The notes beneath the pieces are model-generated. The model had not been told where the DNA came from and did not search any database. It was given only the letters and a program-made list of their open reading frames with translations. Positions 34,053 through 42,621 of a stretch of 64,000 nucleotides of DNA are shown here, one piece after another. The stretch covers positions 4,402,001 through 4,466,000 of the forward strand of contig NZ_CP150145.1 of NCBI RefSeq assembly GCF_037963835.1, in the 5' to 3' direction. This stretch comes from Paenibacillus sp. FSL H8-0332 (GTDB lineage Bacteria; Bacillota; Bacilli; Paenibacillales; Paenibacillaceae). The position numbers and the translations under genes were made by a program. Positions within the stretch are counted from its first letter, which is position 1; each line of letters opens with the position of its first letter.

Positions 34053-35017
34053 TAAGCCCGGCCTGTCACGAAAAAGGCGATATCGCGCAAATTGCGCTTA
34101 GTCCGGTTGCTTGGCAGCTGATCCAGCGCTTCGAGCGCCTTGGCAATATAACAGGAAGCCAGCTCCTCCGCACGGGAAATCCCGTCGCCGGAGAGAATCA
34201 GATCAATAGCCCGGCCGACCCCGCTGTTCCCTTCACGAATCGCTTCAAGCTCTTCCAGCAGGCGGCTGCGGAGCCTGTCATCTTGCAGAGTGTAGATAAC
34301 AGGCAGTGTAATATTCCCCTGCCGCATATCGCTTCCAGGCGGCTTGCCAATTTGCTTCTCCGTTCCGGAGAGATCGAGCAGATCATCACGGATTTGAAAC
34401 GCCATTCCAACGTTATATCCGTAATTATAGAGGAGCCTGGCGGTTCCCGGCTCCGCATCTGCAGCCAGAGCGCCAAGCTGACAGCTGACGGCAATCAGCA
34501 GCGCTGTCTTGCGGCGGATTCTCCGCAGGTAATGGCGCACGCTCTGTCCGCTGTTGAAGAAGTCGCGGATCTGCTCCATCTCTCCGATGGACATCTCAAC
34601 CATGGCTTTGGAGAGAATCTGATGAATCAGGGGATTTTTCAGCCCTGAAGTCATCACCAGGGCCTTCGCATAAATATAGTCGCCGGTGTACATGGCGATC
34701 TTGTCGCCCCATTTTGCCTTAACGGTAGGCTCACCCCGCCGGAGCTCCGCATCGTCAATGACATCATCATGAACCAGTGAGGCGCTGTGAATCAGCTCCA
34801 GCGGAATAGCGACGCGCTTCAGCTTATCGAGGTCATAAGTGCCGAATTTGCCGCCCATCAGGACGAATACCGGCCGAAGGCGCTTGCCCCCTGCCCTCAG
34901 CAGGTGCAGCGAGGTTTCGCTCAGCAGATCATCGTCTCCCTGGACACTGCGGTACAGCTCTTTCTCAATCTGATCCATATCTTTGTTCAGCAAGCCGAAT
35001 ATTTGCAGTCGCTTCAT
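34049..35017 (-). CDS. hepT: Heptaprenyl diphosphate synthase component II
   Basis: Catalytic subunit making the isoprenoid tail of menaquinone. The 322-residue trans-prenyltransferase has both Asp-rich motifs, HDDVIDD and FQIRDDLLD, and GGKRLRP near residue 45. The ATG at 35017 overlaps the mqnA stop (ATGA); an upstream in-frame TTG is less likely. Its partner HepS is encoded at the start of the same cluster. Confidence 0.94.
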   Translation of the reverse strand: MKRLQIFGLLNKDMDQIEKELYRSVQGDDDLLSETSLHLLRAGGKRLRPVFVLMGGKFGTYDLDKLKRVAIPLELIHSASLVHDDVIDDAELRRGEPTVKAKWGDKIAMYTGDYIYAKALVMTSGLKNPLIHQILSKAMVEMSIGEMEQIRDFFNSGQSVRHYLRRIRRKTALLIAVSCQLGALAADAEPGTARLLYNYGYNVGMAFQIRDDLLDLSGTEKQIGKPPGSDMRQGNITLPVIYTLQDDRLRSRLLEELEAIREGNSGVGRAIDLILSGDGISRAEELASCYIAKALEALDQLPSNRTKRNLRDIAFFVTGRAY

Positions 35018-35874
35018 TCTTTCACCCGTGTCAGCAGATTGTGGCTCCAAATCTCCATCTTCACTTCCTGCGGCAGCAGGCCCAATTCATAGGCATAGCG
35101 GAAATAGAGGTTCAGACCTTCTTGCTGCCTTTCCCCAAAGTCATAACACAAATTACGGAAGTAATCATTCCAATAGGAGGCCATGCCCCCGATCGTGCGG
35201 CAGGCTTCATGAATTACCGGTCCCAGCTCATTCAGGCCGCGTCTCTTGCTCCGCTCGAAGGCTTCGGCGATCTCGGCAATAGCCTCCGGACTCCGGGCTG
35301 CAGCCTTACGGTTAACCGCCCATACGGCAAAGGTCATACAGTGGCCGGTCCATTCCTTCCACAGCTCGCCCAGATCCGTCACTTCATATCCCTGATCCTG
35401 CCAGGAAGCGCGGATGGCATGATCACCGATCAAGAGGCCGGCATCAGCCTGCTGCATCATAGCATTCAGATCGGGCTCGGCGCTGATGTACTCCGGGCTG
35501 GCTCCCAAGGCCTTATGCATCAGGATCTTCAGCAGATTAACCGAGGTAGCCGAGGTGTTCGTCACCGCGATCGTTCCGCTGCCAATATGCTGTAACGGCT
35601 TTTTGGAGAAAAGCAATATCGACCCCACCGGACCGTCCGCACTGACGGACAGACCAGGCAGCAGCAGCAGCCGGTCGCTGGCTGCGGCGTAAGCGAAGGA
35701 GGATAAGGCCCCTACATGAATATCTCCCGCTGCCATGCCCTGATTAAGGACAGCAGGCACTTCACTCACCATTTCAGCAGGAAAGCTTAAAGAAGAAGGA
35801 TGGAAATGATGATAGACCGGCCATGAATTGGTATAGCTGATTTTGCCGATGACGGTGTGTTCTAGGTCTGTCAC
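35014..35874 (-). CDS. mqnA: Chorismate dehydratase, futalosine pathway
   Basis: Removes water from chorismate to give 3-(1-carboxyvinyloxy)benzoate, the entry to futalosine-dependent menaquinone synthesis. The 286-residue protein is a periplasmic-binding-like fold without a signal peptide; typical features are GKISYTNSWPVYHHF, GALSSFAYA and LLIGDHAI. It starts at a GTG 3 nt after ubiX. The other pathway-specific genes (mqnC, mqnD, mqnE, ubiD-like) are not in the window. Confidence 0.92.
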   Translation of the reverse strand: MTDLEHTVIGKISYTNSWPVYHHFHPSSLSFPAEMVSEVPAVLNQGMAAGDIHVGALSSFAYAAASDRLLLLPGLSVSADGPVGSILLFSKKPLQHIGSGTIAVTNTSATSVNLLKILMHKALGASPEYISAEPDLNAMMQQADAGLLIGDHAIRASWQDQGYEVTDLGELWKEWTGHCMTFAVWAVNRKAAARSPEAIAEIAEAFERSKRRGLNELGPVIHEACRTIGGMASYWNDYFRNLCYDFGERQQEGLNLYFRYAYELGLLPQEVKMEIWSHNLLTRVKE

Positions 35875-35877
35875 CCT

Positions 35878-36480
35878 TCATTCCCCCCATCTGCGAAATA
35901 AAGTATGCTCAATCCCGAAGCTGTCGAGCACCTTCCCCACCATGAAATTGATCAGATCATCCATAGTTGCAGGGCCGTAATAGAACGCCGGCATTGCCGG
36001 AATCAGCTTGACGCCCATCCGCGACAGCTTCAGCATATTCTCCAGGTGAATCGCATGCAGCGGTGTCTCCCGTGGCACCAGAACGAGCGGACGGCCTTCC
36101 TTCAGCATGACATCCGCAGCCCGCGTCAGCAGATTGTCCGAGCTGCCATGTGCTACAGCAGACAGTGTTCCCATCGAGCAAGGCATAATAATCATCCCCT
36201 CTGTCCGGAAGGAACCGCTGGCAATCGAAGCGCCGATATCCTGCACCGGGTGATACAGAAGAGAACCGGGATAGCTGCCGAACTGCTCGTTCAGGAATCC
36301 CTCCCGGTCTGATACGGCATAGCCCAGTTCCTCCTTGAAGACACGCCAGCCCGCATTACTTACAACCAGATGTACCGTGTAACCAAAGGAGAGAAGGGTC
36401 TCTGTCAGCCGGATGCCGTAGATCGCCCCGCTCGCGCCGGTAATGCCAACCACGAAGTTCTTAGGCTTAAGTTCGGTCAT
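35878..36480 (-). CDS. ubiX: UbiX-type flavin prenyltransferase
   Basis: Makes the prenylated FMN cofactor used by UbiD-type decarboxylases. The 200 residues fit the family, with GITGASGAIYG at the N-terminus, the mid-protein IIMPCSMGTLSA and the C-terminal VPRETPLHAIHLENML. It overlaps the prenyltransferase gene by 4 nt. In the futalosine route a UbiD/UbiX pair decarboxylates the prenylated naphthoate; the UbiD partner is not seen here. Confidence 0.93.
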   Translation of the reverse strand: MTELKPKNFVVGITGASGAIYGIRLTETLLSFGYTVHLVVSNAGWRVFKEELGYAVSDREGFLNEQFGSYPGSLLYHPVQDIGASIASGSFRTEGMIIMPCSMGTLSAVAHGSSDNLLTRAADVMLKEGRPLVLVPRETPLHAIHLENMLKLSRMGVKLIPAMPAFYYGPATMDDLINFMVGKVLDSFGIEHTLFRRWGE

Positions 36481-37352
36481 TTGTAGAACTGCACCACCAG
36501 GTCAATCAGAGTAAAGGAAAAGACAACAATGCTCAGCACACCGTTCATGGTGAAGAATGCAGTCTGCAGCTTGCTTAGATCACCCGGAGACACAATGTAG
36601 TGCTCATAGAACAGTATAATGTAGGCAAGCACCATGCCGGCTACATACCACCAGCTCAGCTCCGTGATGAACACCAGGGAGATGAAGCCGAGGGCGGTCA
36701 GCAGATGGAAGACCTTGGCAATCCCCAACGCACGGGCTACCCCGAAGCGCACCGGAATGGAATACAGCCCTTCCTTGCGGTCGAAGTCCACATCCTGGCA
36801 GGAGTAGATGATATCAAAGCCCGCTGTCCAGAATACGATCGTGAAATAGAAGATCATAGCAGTCAAGTCCACCGTTCCTGTAACCGCAACCCAGCCGCCG
36901 AGAGGGGCAAGGGCAATCGTAAGCCCTAGAATCAGGTGGCAGGCCCAGGTGAAGCGCTTGGTGAAGGAATAGAAGACCAGCAGAAAAACAGCAATCGGCA
37001 GCAGCTTCGCTGACAGCGGATTAAGCTTGAAGGCTGCCCAGAACAGCAAAAAGAACGAGAACGCAATGAACAGCGATACCTCTCCAACCTTCAGTAATCC
37101 AGCCGGAATGGCTCTTCCCGCTGTCCGGGGATTCTTCGCATCACTGATCCGGTCGATCAGCCGGTTAAGCCCCATGGCCGCGCTGCGTGCGCCGAACATA
37201 GCAACAACTACCCATCCGATCTGGCTCCAGGAGGGCAGTTCCCCAAACATAACTACTGAACCAAGCAAAGCACCCATAAATGCAAAGGGCAACGCAAAAA
37301 CCGTGTGCTCGAATTTAATCATTTGTAGAAAAATTCCGATTTTCTTAAACAT
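36477..37352 (-). CDS. mqnP: UbiA-type prenyltransferase, likely MqnP
   Basis: A 291-residue membrane prenyltransferase with about eight hydrophobic helices. The two Asp-rich motifs are NRLIDRISD (residues ~67-75) and DVDFDRKEG. It is probably the enzyme that prenylates 1,4-dihydroxy-6-naphthoate, because mqnA and ubiX are in the same operon; MenA or 4-hydroxybenzoate activity cannot be excluded from sequence alone. The ATG at 37352 has AAGGAG 7 nt upstream and overlaps the menG stop by 8 nt. Confidence 0.88.
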   Translation of the reverse strand: MFKKIGIFLQMIKFEHTVFALPFAFMGALLGSVVMFGELPSWSQIGWVVVAMFGARSAAMGLNRLIDRISDAKNPRTAGRAIPAGLLKVGEVSLFIAFSFFLLFWAAFKLNPLSAKLLPIAVFLLVFYSFTKRFTWACHLILGLTIALAPLGGWVAVTGTVDLTAMIFYFTIVFWTAGFDIIYSCQDVDFDRKEGLYSIPVRFGVARALGIAKVFHLLTALGFISLVFITELSWWYVAGMVLAYIILFYEHYIVSPGDLSKLQTAFFTMNGVLSIVVFSFTLIDLVVQFYK

Positions 37353-38097
37353 TACAGTTCTCCTTGAGCCCAAGATGTAACGCTGCGATGCCACCGTTCA
37401 AGGGGAACGATTCCACTTTTATAAGTCCGGTATCCCGGAAAATCTCTTCCAATTGCATCCTGTCCGGGAAGAGGGCCAGTGATTCTGGAAGCCATTTGTA
37501 TTGCTCATAACGCTTGGCGAACAACCTGCCTAGCAGAGGAAGCACACGCTGGAAATAAAAATAATAAATACCTTTGAACGGCTGCTTCATCGGCTTCGAC
37601 AGCTCCAGACATACCACCATTCCGCCCGGCTTCACCACGCGTTTCATCTCATTTAACACCTGAACGGGATCAGGCACATTACGGAGTCCAAAACCAATCG
37701 TCGCGTAATCGAAGGAATTGTCGCCGAACGGCAGCTCCATCGCATTGCCCTGAATCAGGGAGATACGGTCCTGCAGTCCGCGCGCCTCCACCTTGCGCCG
37801 TCCCACCTCCAGCATACCTGCGCTGAAGTCCAGCCCCATGACATTCCCGGACTCACTCGCGTCAGCGAGAGCAATACTCCAGTCGCAGGTACCGCAGCAG
37901 AGGTCCACTGCCGAGTCCCCGCGTTTCATGCCCATCTTGCGCATGGTGAACTTGCGCCAGGCCTTATGGCGGCGGAAGCTCAGAATATCATTCATCAGAT
38001 CGTACTTGCCGGCAATGCTCTCAAATACCGAATGGACAAATTGCTCCTTCGGCTTCTCGCCTTGCTCACCTATTACGGTAGCTTTATCAACTGTCAT
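37345..38097 (-). CDS. menG: Demethylmenaquinone methyltransferase
   Basis: Performs the last step of menaquinone synthesis with SAM. The 250-residue UbiE/MenG-family protein has DLCCGTCDW (SAM motif I), GLDFSAGML, GFGLRNVPD and the C-terminal GGIAALHLG. It starts 3 nt after hepS. Serves both the classical and the futalosine routes, so it does not by itself decide which one is used. Confidence 0.95.
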   Translation of the reverse strand: MTVDKATVIGEQGEKPKEQFVHSVFESIAGKYDLMNDILSFRRHKAWRKFTMRKMGMKRGDSAVDLCCGTCDWSIALADASESGNVMGLDFSAGMLEVGRRKVEARGLQDRISLIQGNAMELPFGDNSFDYATIGFGLRNVPDPVQVLNEMKRVVKPGGMVVCLELSKPMKQPFKGIYYFYFQRVLPLLGRLFAKRYEQYKWLPESLALFPDRMQLEEIFRDTGLIKVESFPLNGGIAALHLGLKENCNV

Positions 38098-38100
38098 TCT

Positions 38101-38970
38101 CTAACCCTCCACGGCAGCTTGTCCGGAAATTTTCATTTGCAGAAGCAGGCGGTCCAGTGCTGCTCTGAGCTGACCAGCCAGTTCCTCGTCCCTGATGCCC
38201 TGCAGTAACGCCTGAATGGACGCAAGTGAAGCATGCAGCTTGTCCGTCAGCAGCGTATCGCATTTGCACCTCAGCTTCAGCTTCTGCCAGTCCTTAGGGT
38301 CCAGGGTCTGGCCCTTAAGCTGCTGACGCTCCTCTTCGGTTGCCGCTTCCAGCACCTTCCAGTAAGCATAGCCCTCCAGCGCACTTGTTGGCGCTGCTCC
38401 CCGGCGCAATTCCTGGGCTGCAGTCTCACACTGGCTGAATTCTGCGAGCAGCTTCTGCCAGATGTCTCTTAACGGTTCTTCAATCATCGGTGTAAAAGAA
38501 AGGAACAGCCGCATATTGAGCTGTACCGTGTGCTTCAAGTATTGGTCGGCCGGGACAAGTCTTCCGCTCATCTTGCCGAAAAGATTGGCCTTCATCACAT
38601 TGAAATCAGCGATAGCCGCGCTTAATGTGCCCAGCATTTCGATCTGTCCGTGCCTCGCGAGCAGATGGTAGAACCAGCTGCTGAAATAGTCACCGGCCAG
38701 AACCTTCAGCTGGCGGGTGCGCATAATATCGCCCCCGGGCTCTTCATGATTCCGGTCGATGCTCTCATGGGTATCCAGTCCAAGCTGGACGAGTCCGGTC
38801 ACCAGGGTAAACAGCTCTCCCTGCTGGAAGTCCGCCTCCCGGCCTCTGCCGAGAAAAATATATAACAAATGACCCCGCCCGTCTGAGAACGGCGGCAGTT
38901 CCGTATGCCGCTGAATCATATCGTAGTCGGTGTAAGGTTTAGCCAGTTGCGGTATGCGGTACGGTTTCAT
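38101..38970 (-). CDS. hepS: Heptaprenyl diphosphate synthase component I
   Basis: Non-catalytic partner of HepT. The 289-residue helical protein lacks Asp-rich prenyltransferase motifs, as expected for this subunit; conserved stretches include VQLGLDTHESID and AGDYFSSWFYHLLARHGQIE. I use the ATG at 38970 with GGAGG 5 nt upstream; the ATG at 38988 has no ribosome site. It begins the menaquinone cluster behind an extended -10 promoter. Confidence 0.9.
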   Translation of the reverse strand: MKPYRIPQLAKPYTDYDMIQRHTELPPFSDGRGHLLYIFLGRGREADFQQGELFTLVTGLVQLGLDTHESIDRNHEEPGGDIMRTRQLKVLAGDYFSSWFYHLLARHGQIEMLGTLSAAIADFNVMKANLFGKMSGRLVPADQYLKHTVQLNMRLFLSFTPMIEEPLRDIWQKLLAEFSQCETAAQELRRGAAPTSALEGYAYWKVLEAATEEERQQLKGQTLDPKDWQKLKLRCKCDTLLTDKLHASLASIQALLQGIRDEELAGQLRAALDRLLLQMKISGQAAVEG

Positions 38971-39024
38971 TTTAGCCTCCGAAGCCATTGACGTTTGTCA
39001 AACTCTTTGCTCACAATCTTGTCT

Positions 39025-39033
39025 ATTATATCA
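39025..39033 (-). promoter_or_regulatory. Extended -10 promoter before hepS
   Basis: TGATATAAT on the minus strand is an extended -10 (TG-n-TATAAT). A clear -35 is not seen, which is common for this promoter type. Confidence 0.5.
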
Positions 39034-39084
39034 CATGTTTTTTTGTCACGCACGGGTGAAGCCCTCTAGTTTCATTTACCCGGT

Positions 39085-39624
39085 TCAGGGATAAATGAAC
39101 TGCTTTTTCCACAGCTCGCTTTCGCTAATGCGGAAGCCGTTCTTCAGCGAATCGGGAAGAGGGGAATTGCCTGCGTTCTGCAGCGCCTCCTGCAGGAGGG
39201 GCGTCCACTCACTCCGGCGGATATCCCCGGCAAGCAGCAGACGGCGGGTATCCAGCCATTGATCCTCAGCGACCACCCTCAGCAGCAGCTGGTCCACATT
39301 CGCAGTCTCCTGAATGGCGAACCCGATAGCCAGAGCCATGTTACGGTACAGCTCCTGCGGTTCGTGAACATCACCGTTCACCTTGAGATCCAGAGACAAT
39401 ACCCCATTCTCCCAGCCTGCCTTGTCAATCATCAGACTGAGCGGAATCTCACTTAGCGCATCTACCAGATTGTCATTCTCCAGGACCAGGCCGCCAGGGC
39501 CGATAGTCTGTACTGCGTTATAATTGCTCTGGGCAGTTAGAACGTTGCCGGCCAATTGCGGCAGCAGCAGGGTAGTAGCTGCACTGAGCAGCATCGCCGT
39601 TCCGATTAGCCAGCTCCGGTTCAT
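39085..39624 (-). CDS. Unknown exported or membrane-anchored protein
   Basis: A 179-residue protein with an N-terminal hydrophobic segment (about residues 5-25, WLIGTAMLLSAATTLLLPQLA) that may be a signal peptide or anchor. The rest is soluble and rich in Leu, Glu and Asp. It has no recognised domain or catalytic motif. It lies between mtrB and hepS, a place with no counterpart in B. subtilis. I do not recognise it. Confidence 0.75.
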   Translation of the reverse strand: MNRSWLIGTAMLLSAATTLLLPQLAGNVLTAQSNYNAVQTIGPGGLVLENDNLVDALSEIPLSLMIDKAGWENGVLSLDLKVNGDVHEPQELYRNMALAIGFAIQETANVDQLLLRVVAEDQWLDTRRLLLAGDIRRSEWTPLLQEALQNAGNSPLPDSLKNGFRISESELWKKQFIYP

Positions 39625-39705
39625 GACAAGCCCCCTTACTCATAATTTCCGCTGCTCTGCAGGAATATACAGCACCGCAGAGCGGCCCATACCTAGTTAT
39701 ATTTT

Positions 39706-39732
39706 GAAAAAAAGCAGGCTATGCCTGCTTTT
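39706..39732 (-). terminator. Terminator after mtrB
   Basis: AAGCAGGC pairs with GCCTGCTT around TAT-type loop and TTTTTTT follows on the minus strand, directly after the mtrB stop. Confidence 0.85.
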
Positions 39733-39980
39733 CAGCTTTCACTCTCTAATTGTCCGTGTTTGCTCCAGATTTCAGCCTTGCCGCGGATTTTCATTGCTGA
39801 GGTGTGATCGGTGAATTGGGCAATGAGCACCTCGCCTTTGTCCAGCTTCTCCGTATGGTGAAACCGTGTGTCCAGCCCTCTGGTCAGCCCGATGACCTGG
39901 ACACCGTTCTCCTTGGCCTTGACTATGATATAGTCGCTGCCGGACGGTGCAGGATTCACATCATTCTTCTTCTCAGTCAT
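39732..39980 (-). CDS. mtrB: Trp RNA-binding attenuation protein (TRAP)
   Basis: Forms an 11-subunit ring that, when loaded with tryptophan, wraps GAG/UAG repeats in leader RNA. The 82-residue protein contains the family core VIGLTRGLDTRFHHTEKLDKG. Residues matching the RNA-contacting Lys37, Lys56 and Arg58 of B. subtilis are K45, K64 and R66 here. The ATG at 39980 follows GAGGAGG. In B. subtilis mtrB is in an operon with folE (mtrA), which is absent here. A matching target lies before trpE in this window. Confidence 0.94.
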   Translation of the reverse strand: MTEKKNDVNPAPSGSDYIIVKAKENGVQVIGLTRGLDTRFHHTEKLDKGEVLIAQFTDHTSAMKIRGKAEIWSKHGQLESES

Positions 39981-40013
39981 TGTAATCCTCCTCAAAGTTT
40001 GTGAGCCTCTCTC

Positions 40014-40044
40014 AAAAACAAATGCCGCCTTGGAAGGCGGCATC
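40014..40044 (-). terminator. Terminator after hbs
   Basis: ATGCCGCCTT pairs with AAGGCGGCAT and is followed by TTGTTTTTG on the minus strand, between hbs and mtrB. mtrB expression then needs read-through or its own promoter; I see no obvious one in the short gap. Confidence 0.8.
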
Positions 40045-40084
40045 GTTGTTATTCAAGGACTATGGGGCAGATATGTAGAAATCT

Positions 40085-40357
40085 TTATTTGATTCCGTCT
40101 TTCAGCGCTTTACCGGGTTTGAATGCCGGTACTTTGCTTGAAGGAATTTCGATTTCTTCACCAGTCTGCGGGTTGCGGCCTTTACGTGCGGAACGTTCGC
40201 GCACTTCAAAGTTTCCGAAGCCAACCAGCTGGACTTTATCGCCGCTTTGCAGTGCACCTGTGATCGCTTCAAAAACGGCATCTACCGCTTTCGTAGCATC
40301 TTTCTTGGGAAGTTCAGTTGCTTCTGTAACTACGTTGATCAAATCTGATTTATTCAT
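40085..40357 (-). CDS. hbs: DNA-binding protein HU
   Basis: Abundant nucleoid protein that bends DNA. The 90 residues match HU exactly in length, with VGFGNFEVRERSARKGRNPQ and the DNA-binding beta-arm ending IPAFKPGKALK-like (VPAFKPGKALK). A well-formed promoter lies about 130 nt upstream. Confidence 0.97.
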   Translation of the reverse strand: MNKSDLINVVTEATELPKKDATKAVDAVFEAITGALQSGDKVQLVGFGNFEVRERSARKGRNPQTGEEIEIPSSKVPAFKPGKALKDGIK

Positions 40358-40483
40358 GTCTTCTCACCTCCCTGATTAAAAGTTCCGGTATCATACACTC
40401 TTTCCGTTTCAACGTAAAATATACGTGATAATCCCGTTTATTACTAGATACTGGCACCTCTCTTCTAGAAGCGCAACAAACTT

Positions 40484-40512
40484 ATAGTAATACAGCCCAC
40501 CCATAATTTCAA
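40484..40512 (-). promoter_or_regulatory. Sigma-A promoter of hbs
   Basis: TTGAAA and TACTAT are 17 nt apart on the minus strand, giving a leader of about 120 nt. The rest of the 40358-40711 interval holds the spoIVA terminator; nothing else is recognised. Confidence 0.65.
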
Positions 40513-40665
40513 GGCGTTCCTCAAAAAAGGAGCAGAAAGTATCATGTTTGCCTTCCTTCCGCTGCATCCGTGCAGTCTATTACTACCAATTATTCCGTAA
40601 ATGCGGAGGCTTTCCAGGGAGAATCCCCCTTTTCCACTCTAGCAGCGAAAGGGCCCGGAAATCGC

Positions 40666-40690
40666 AAAAGAGCGGGATAAGCTCCCGCTC
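40666..40690 (-). terminator. Terminator after spoIVA
   Basis: GAGCGGGA pairs with TCCCGCTC and TTTTGCG follows on the minus strand. Confidence 0.75.
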
Positions 40691-40711
40691 CAAAGATCAC
40701 GCTTATTTCAG

Positions 40712-42190
40712 TTAGAGGATGATGGCGATCAGGCCGCCCGAGCCCTCGTTGATAATCCGGCCCAGCGTTTCCTGCAGCTTATAACGGGCGTTATCCGGCA
40801 TCATCGCAATCTTGCCCTGAATACCCTCACGGACTATGGAATGCAGGGACCGGCCGAAGATATCCGATTCCCAGATCTTGATCGGGTCATTCTCAAAATC
40901 CTGCATCAGGTAACGAACCAGCTCTTCACTCTGCTTCTCCGTACCGATGATCGGCGAGAACTCCGACTCGACATCCACACGGATCATATGGATTGACGGT
41001 GCCGTTGCCTTCAGCCGGACTCCGAAGCGGGAGCCTTGGCGGATCAGCTCAGGCTCATCCAGCGCCATCTCGGCCAGAGAAGGTGCGGCAATGCCATACC
41101 CCGTGGTTTTGACCATCTCCAGCGCTTCCGAGAAGCGGTCATATTCGCGCTTGGCATGGGAGAAGTCCTGCATCAGCTGGAGCAGGTGATCCTTGCCGCG
41201 AATCTCAACACCGACTACCTCCATCAGCACCTGATCATACAGCTCTTCAGGAGCGTAGAGATCAATCTCAGCTACTCCCTGGCCCATGTTCATGCCACTG
41301 AGGCCTGCCCTGTCAATGAAATCATATTCTGTAAACTGGGAGACCAGGCGGTCCACATCACGCAGACGGCGGATATCCTTCACGGTATCGCGGACAGAAT
41401 TCTCATAGCTGCTGCGCAGCCAGTGATTCTCGCCCAGCACCATCACCCAGCTTGGCAGGTTAACATTGACCTCATGTACAGGGAATTCATACAGGACTTC
41501 ACGCAGCACACCGGTCACATCGTCCTCGGTCATATTCGCAGCGCTGAGCGTCATCACCGGAATATCGTATTTGAGGGCAAGCTCACTGCGGAGCTGCTGG
41601 ACTTCCTCACTGCGCGGCCGGGTAGAGTTGATGACCAGCACGAACGGCTTGCCGACCTCCTTCAGCTCTGCGATAACACGTTCTTCGGAATCGACATACG
41701 AGCTCCGCGGAATCTCGGCAATCGTACCGTCGGTAGTTACTACTACACCCAGAGTAGAGTGCTCCTGAATGACCTTGCGTGTCCCGATTTCAGCCGCTTC
41801 CTGGAATGGAATCGGTTCCTCGAACCAAGGAGTCGAGATCATGCGCGGACCATTTTCATCCTCATACCCTTTTGCGCCTTCCACTGCATAGCCTACACAA
41901 TCGACCAGCCGGACATTGACCTCCAGGCCTTCGGCCACCTTAATCTGCACCGCATTGTTGGGTACGAATTTAGGCTCGGTAGTCATAATAGTTTTGCCTG
42001 CCGCACTTTGCGGCAACTCATCGACCGCTCTTACCCGGTCTGCTTCACTTGTGATGTTCGGCAGAACAATCGTTTCCATGAAGCGCTTGATGAATGTCGA
42101 TTTCCCCGTGCGAACCGCGCCGACGACGCCAAGATAAATGTCTCCGCCGGTACGCTCGGCAATGTCCTTGAAAATATCCACTTTTTCCAA
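40712..42190 (-). CDS. spoIVA: Spore coat basement-layer ATPase SpoIVA
   Basis: Cytoskeletal ATPase that polymerises on the forespore surface and anchors the coat. The TTG at 42190, with GAGGAGGGG 7 nt upstream, gives 492 residues and the family N-terminus (M/L)EKVDIFKDIAERTGGD. The Walker A motif is GAVRTGKST and the extreme C-terminus GGLIAIIL matches the membrane-association tail. A longer in-frame ATG extension has no family similarity. Strong proof of an endospore former. Confidence 0.97.
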   Translation of the reverse strand: MEKVDIFKDIAERTGGDIYLGVVGAVRTGKSTFIKRFMETIVLPNITSEADRVRAVDELPQSAAGKTIMTTEPKFVPNNAVQIKVAEGLEVNVRLVDCVGYAVEGAKGYEDENGPRMISTPWFEEPIPFQEAAEIGTRKVIQEHSTLGVVVTTDGTIAEIPRSSYVDSEERVIAELKEVGKPFVLVINSTRPRSEEVQQLRSELALKYDIPVMTLSAANMTEDDVTGVLREVLYEFPVHEVNVNLPSWVMVLGENHWLRSSYENSVRDTVKDIRRLRDVDRLVSQFTEYDFIDRAGLSGMNMGQGVAEIDLYAPEELYDQVLMEVVGVEIRGKDHLLQLMQDFSHAKREYDRFSEALEMVKTTGYGIAAPSLAEMALDEPELIRQGSRFGVRLKATAPSIHMIRVDVESEFSPIIGTEKQSEELVRYLMQDFENDPIKIWESDIFGRSLHSIVREGIQGKIAMMPDNARYKLQETLGRIINEGSGGLIAIIL

Positions 42191-42390
42191 AAGAGATCCC
42201 CTCCTCATATTACTCCGAAGAAAAAATGCCTGAAGAGCATCGACTTCGCGTTCCGCCGGCAAACTGACCCTTGCAGGACAACCACCGGACTAAGCTTTGC
42301 CCGCCCGAAGCCTAGCTTAATTGCCTGAGGCGAAGCAAGGTTGCCCCGCGCTAAACTCCGAATGCTCGGACATGCATTTGGACTAGTATC

Positions 42391-42418
42391 ATCATATGTA
42401 TCCGTAACGGATTTATGA
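42391..42418 (-). promoter_or_regulatory. Possible sigma-E promoter of spoIVA
   Basis: TCATAAA and CATATGAT are 12 nt apart on the minus strand, a fair match to the mother-cell sigma-E pattern known for spoIVA. The remaining 42191-42621 interval holds the yphF terminator; otherwise I see nothing definite in it. Confidence 0.4.
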
Positions 42419-42558
42419 CCAGCGTCCTCGCATTTTGCAGCTGAAATTTCGTATATCCTATCTAGCTCACCAACGCGTCAAGACGCCCGCAAGTCTTCTC
42501 ATCAAGTCTATGAGGGCGGCCTTCGGCCTAGAACTACTATTCTTACTGCGCTTCCCAG

Positions 42559-42598
42559 CAAAAAAAACAGCAATTCTCCCGTTTTCGAAGAACTGCTG
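42559..42598 (-). terminator. Terminator after the yphF-type gene
   Basis: CAGCAGTTCT pairs with AGAATTGCTG and TTTTTTTT follows on the minus strand. Confidence 0.85.
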
Positions 42599-42621
42599 CC
42601 CTAGATTACAATAGTGTATTG

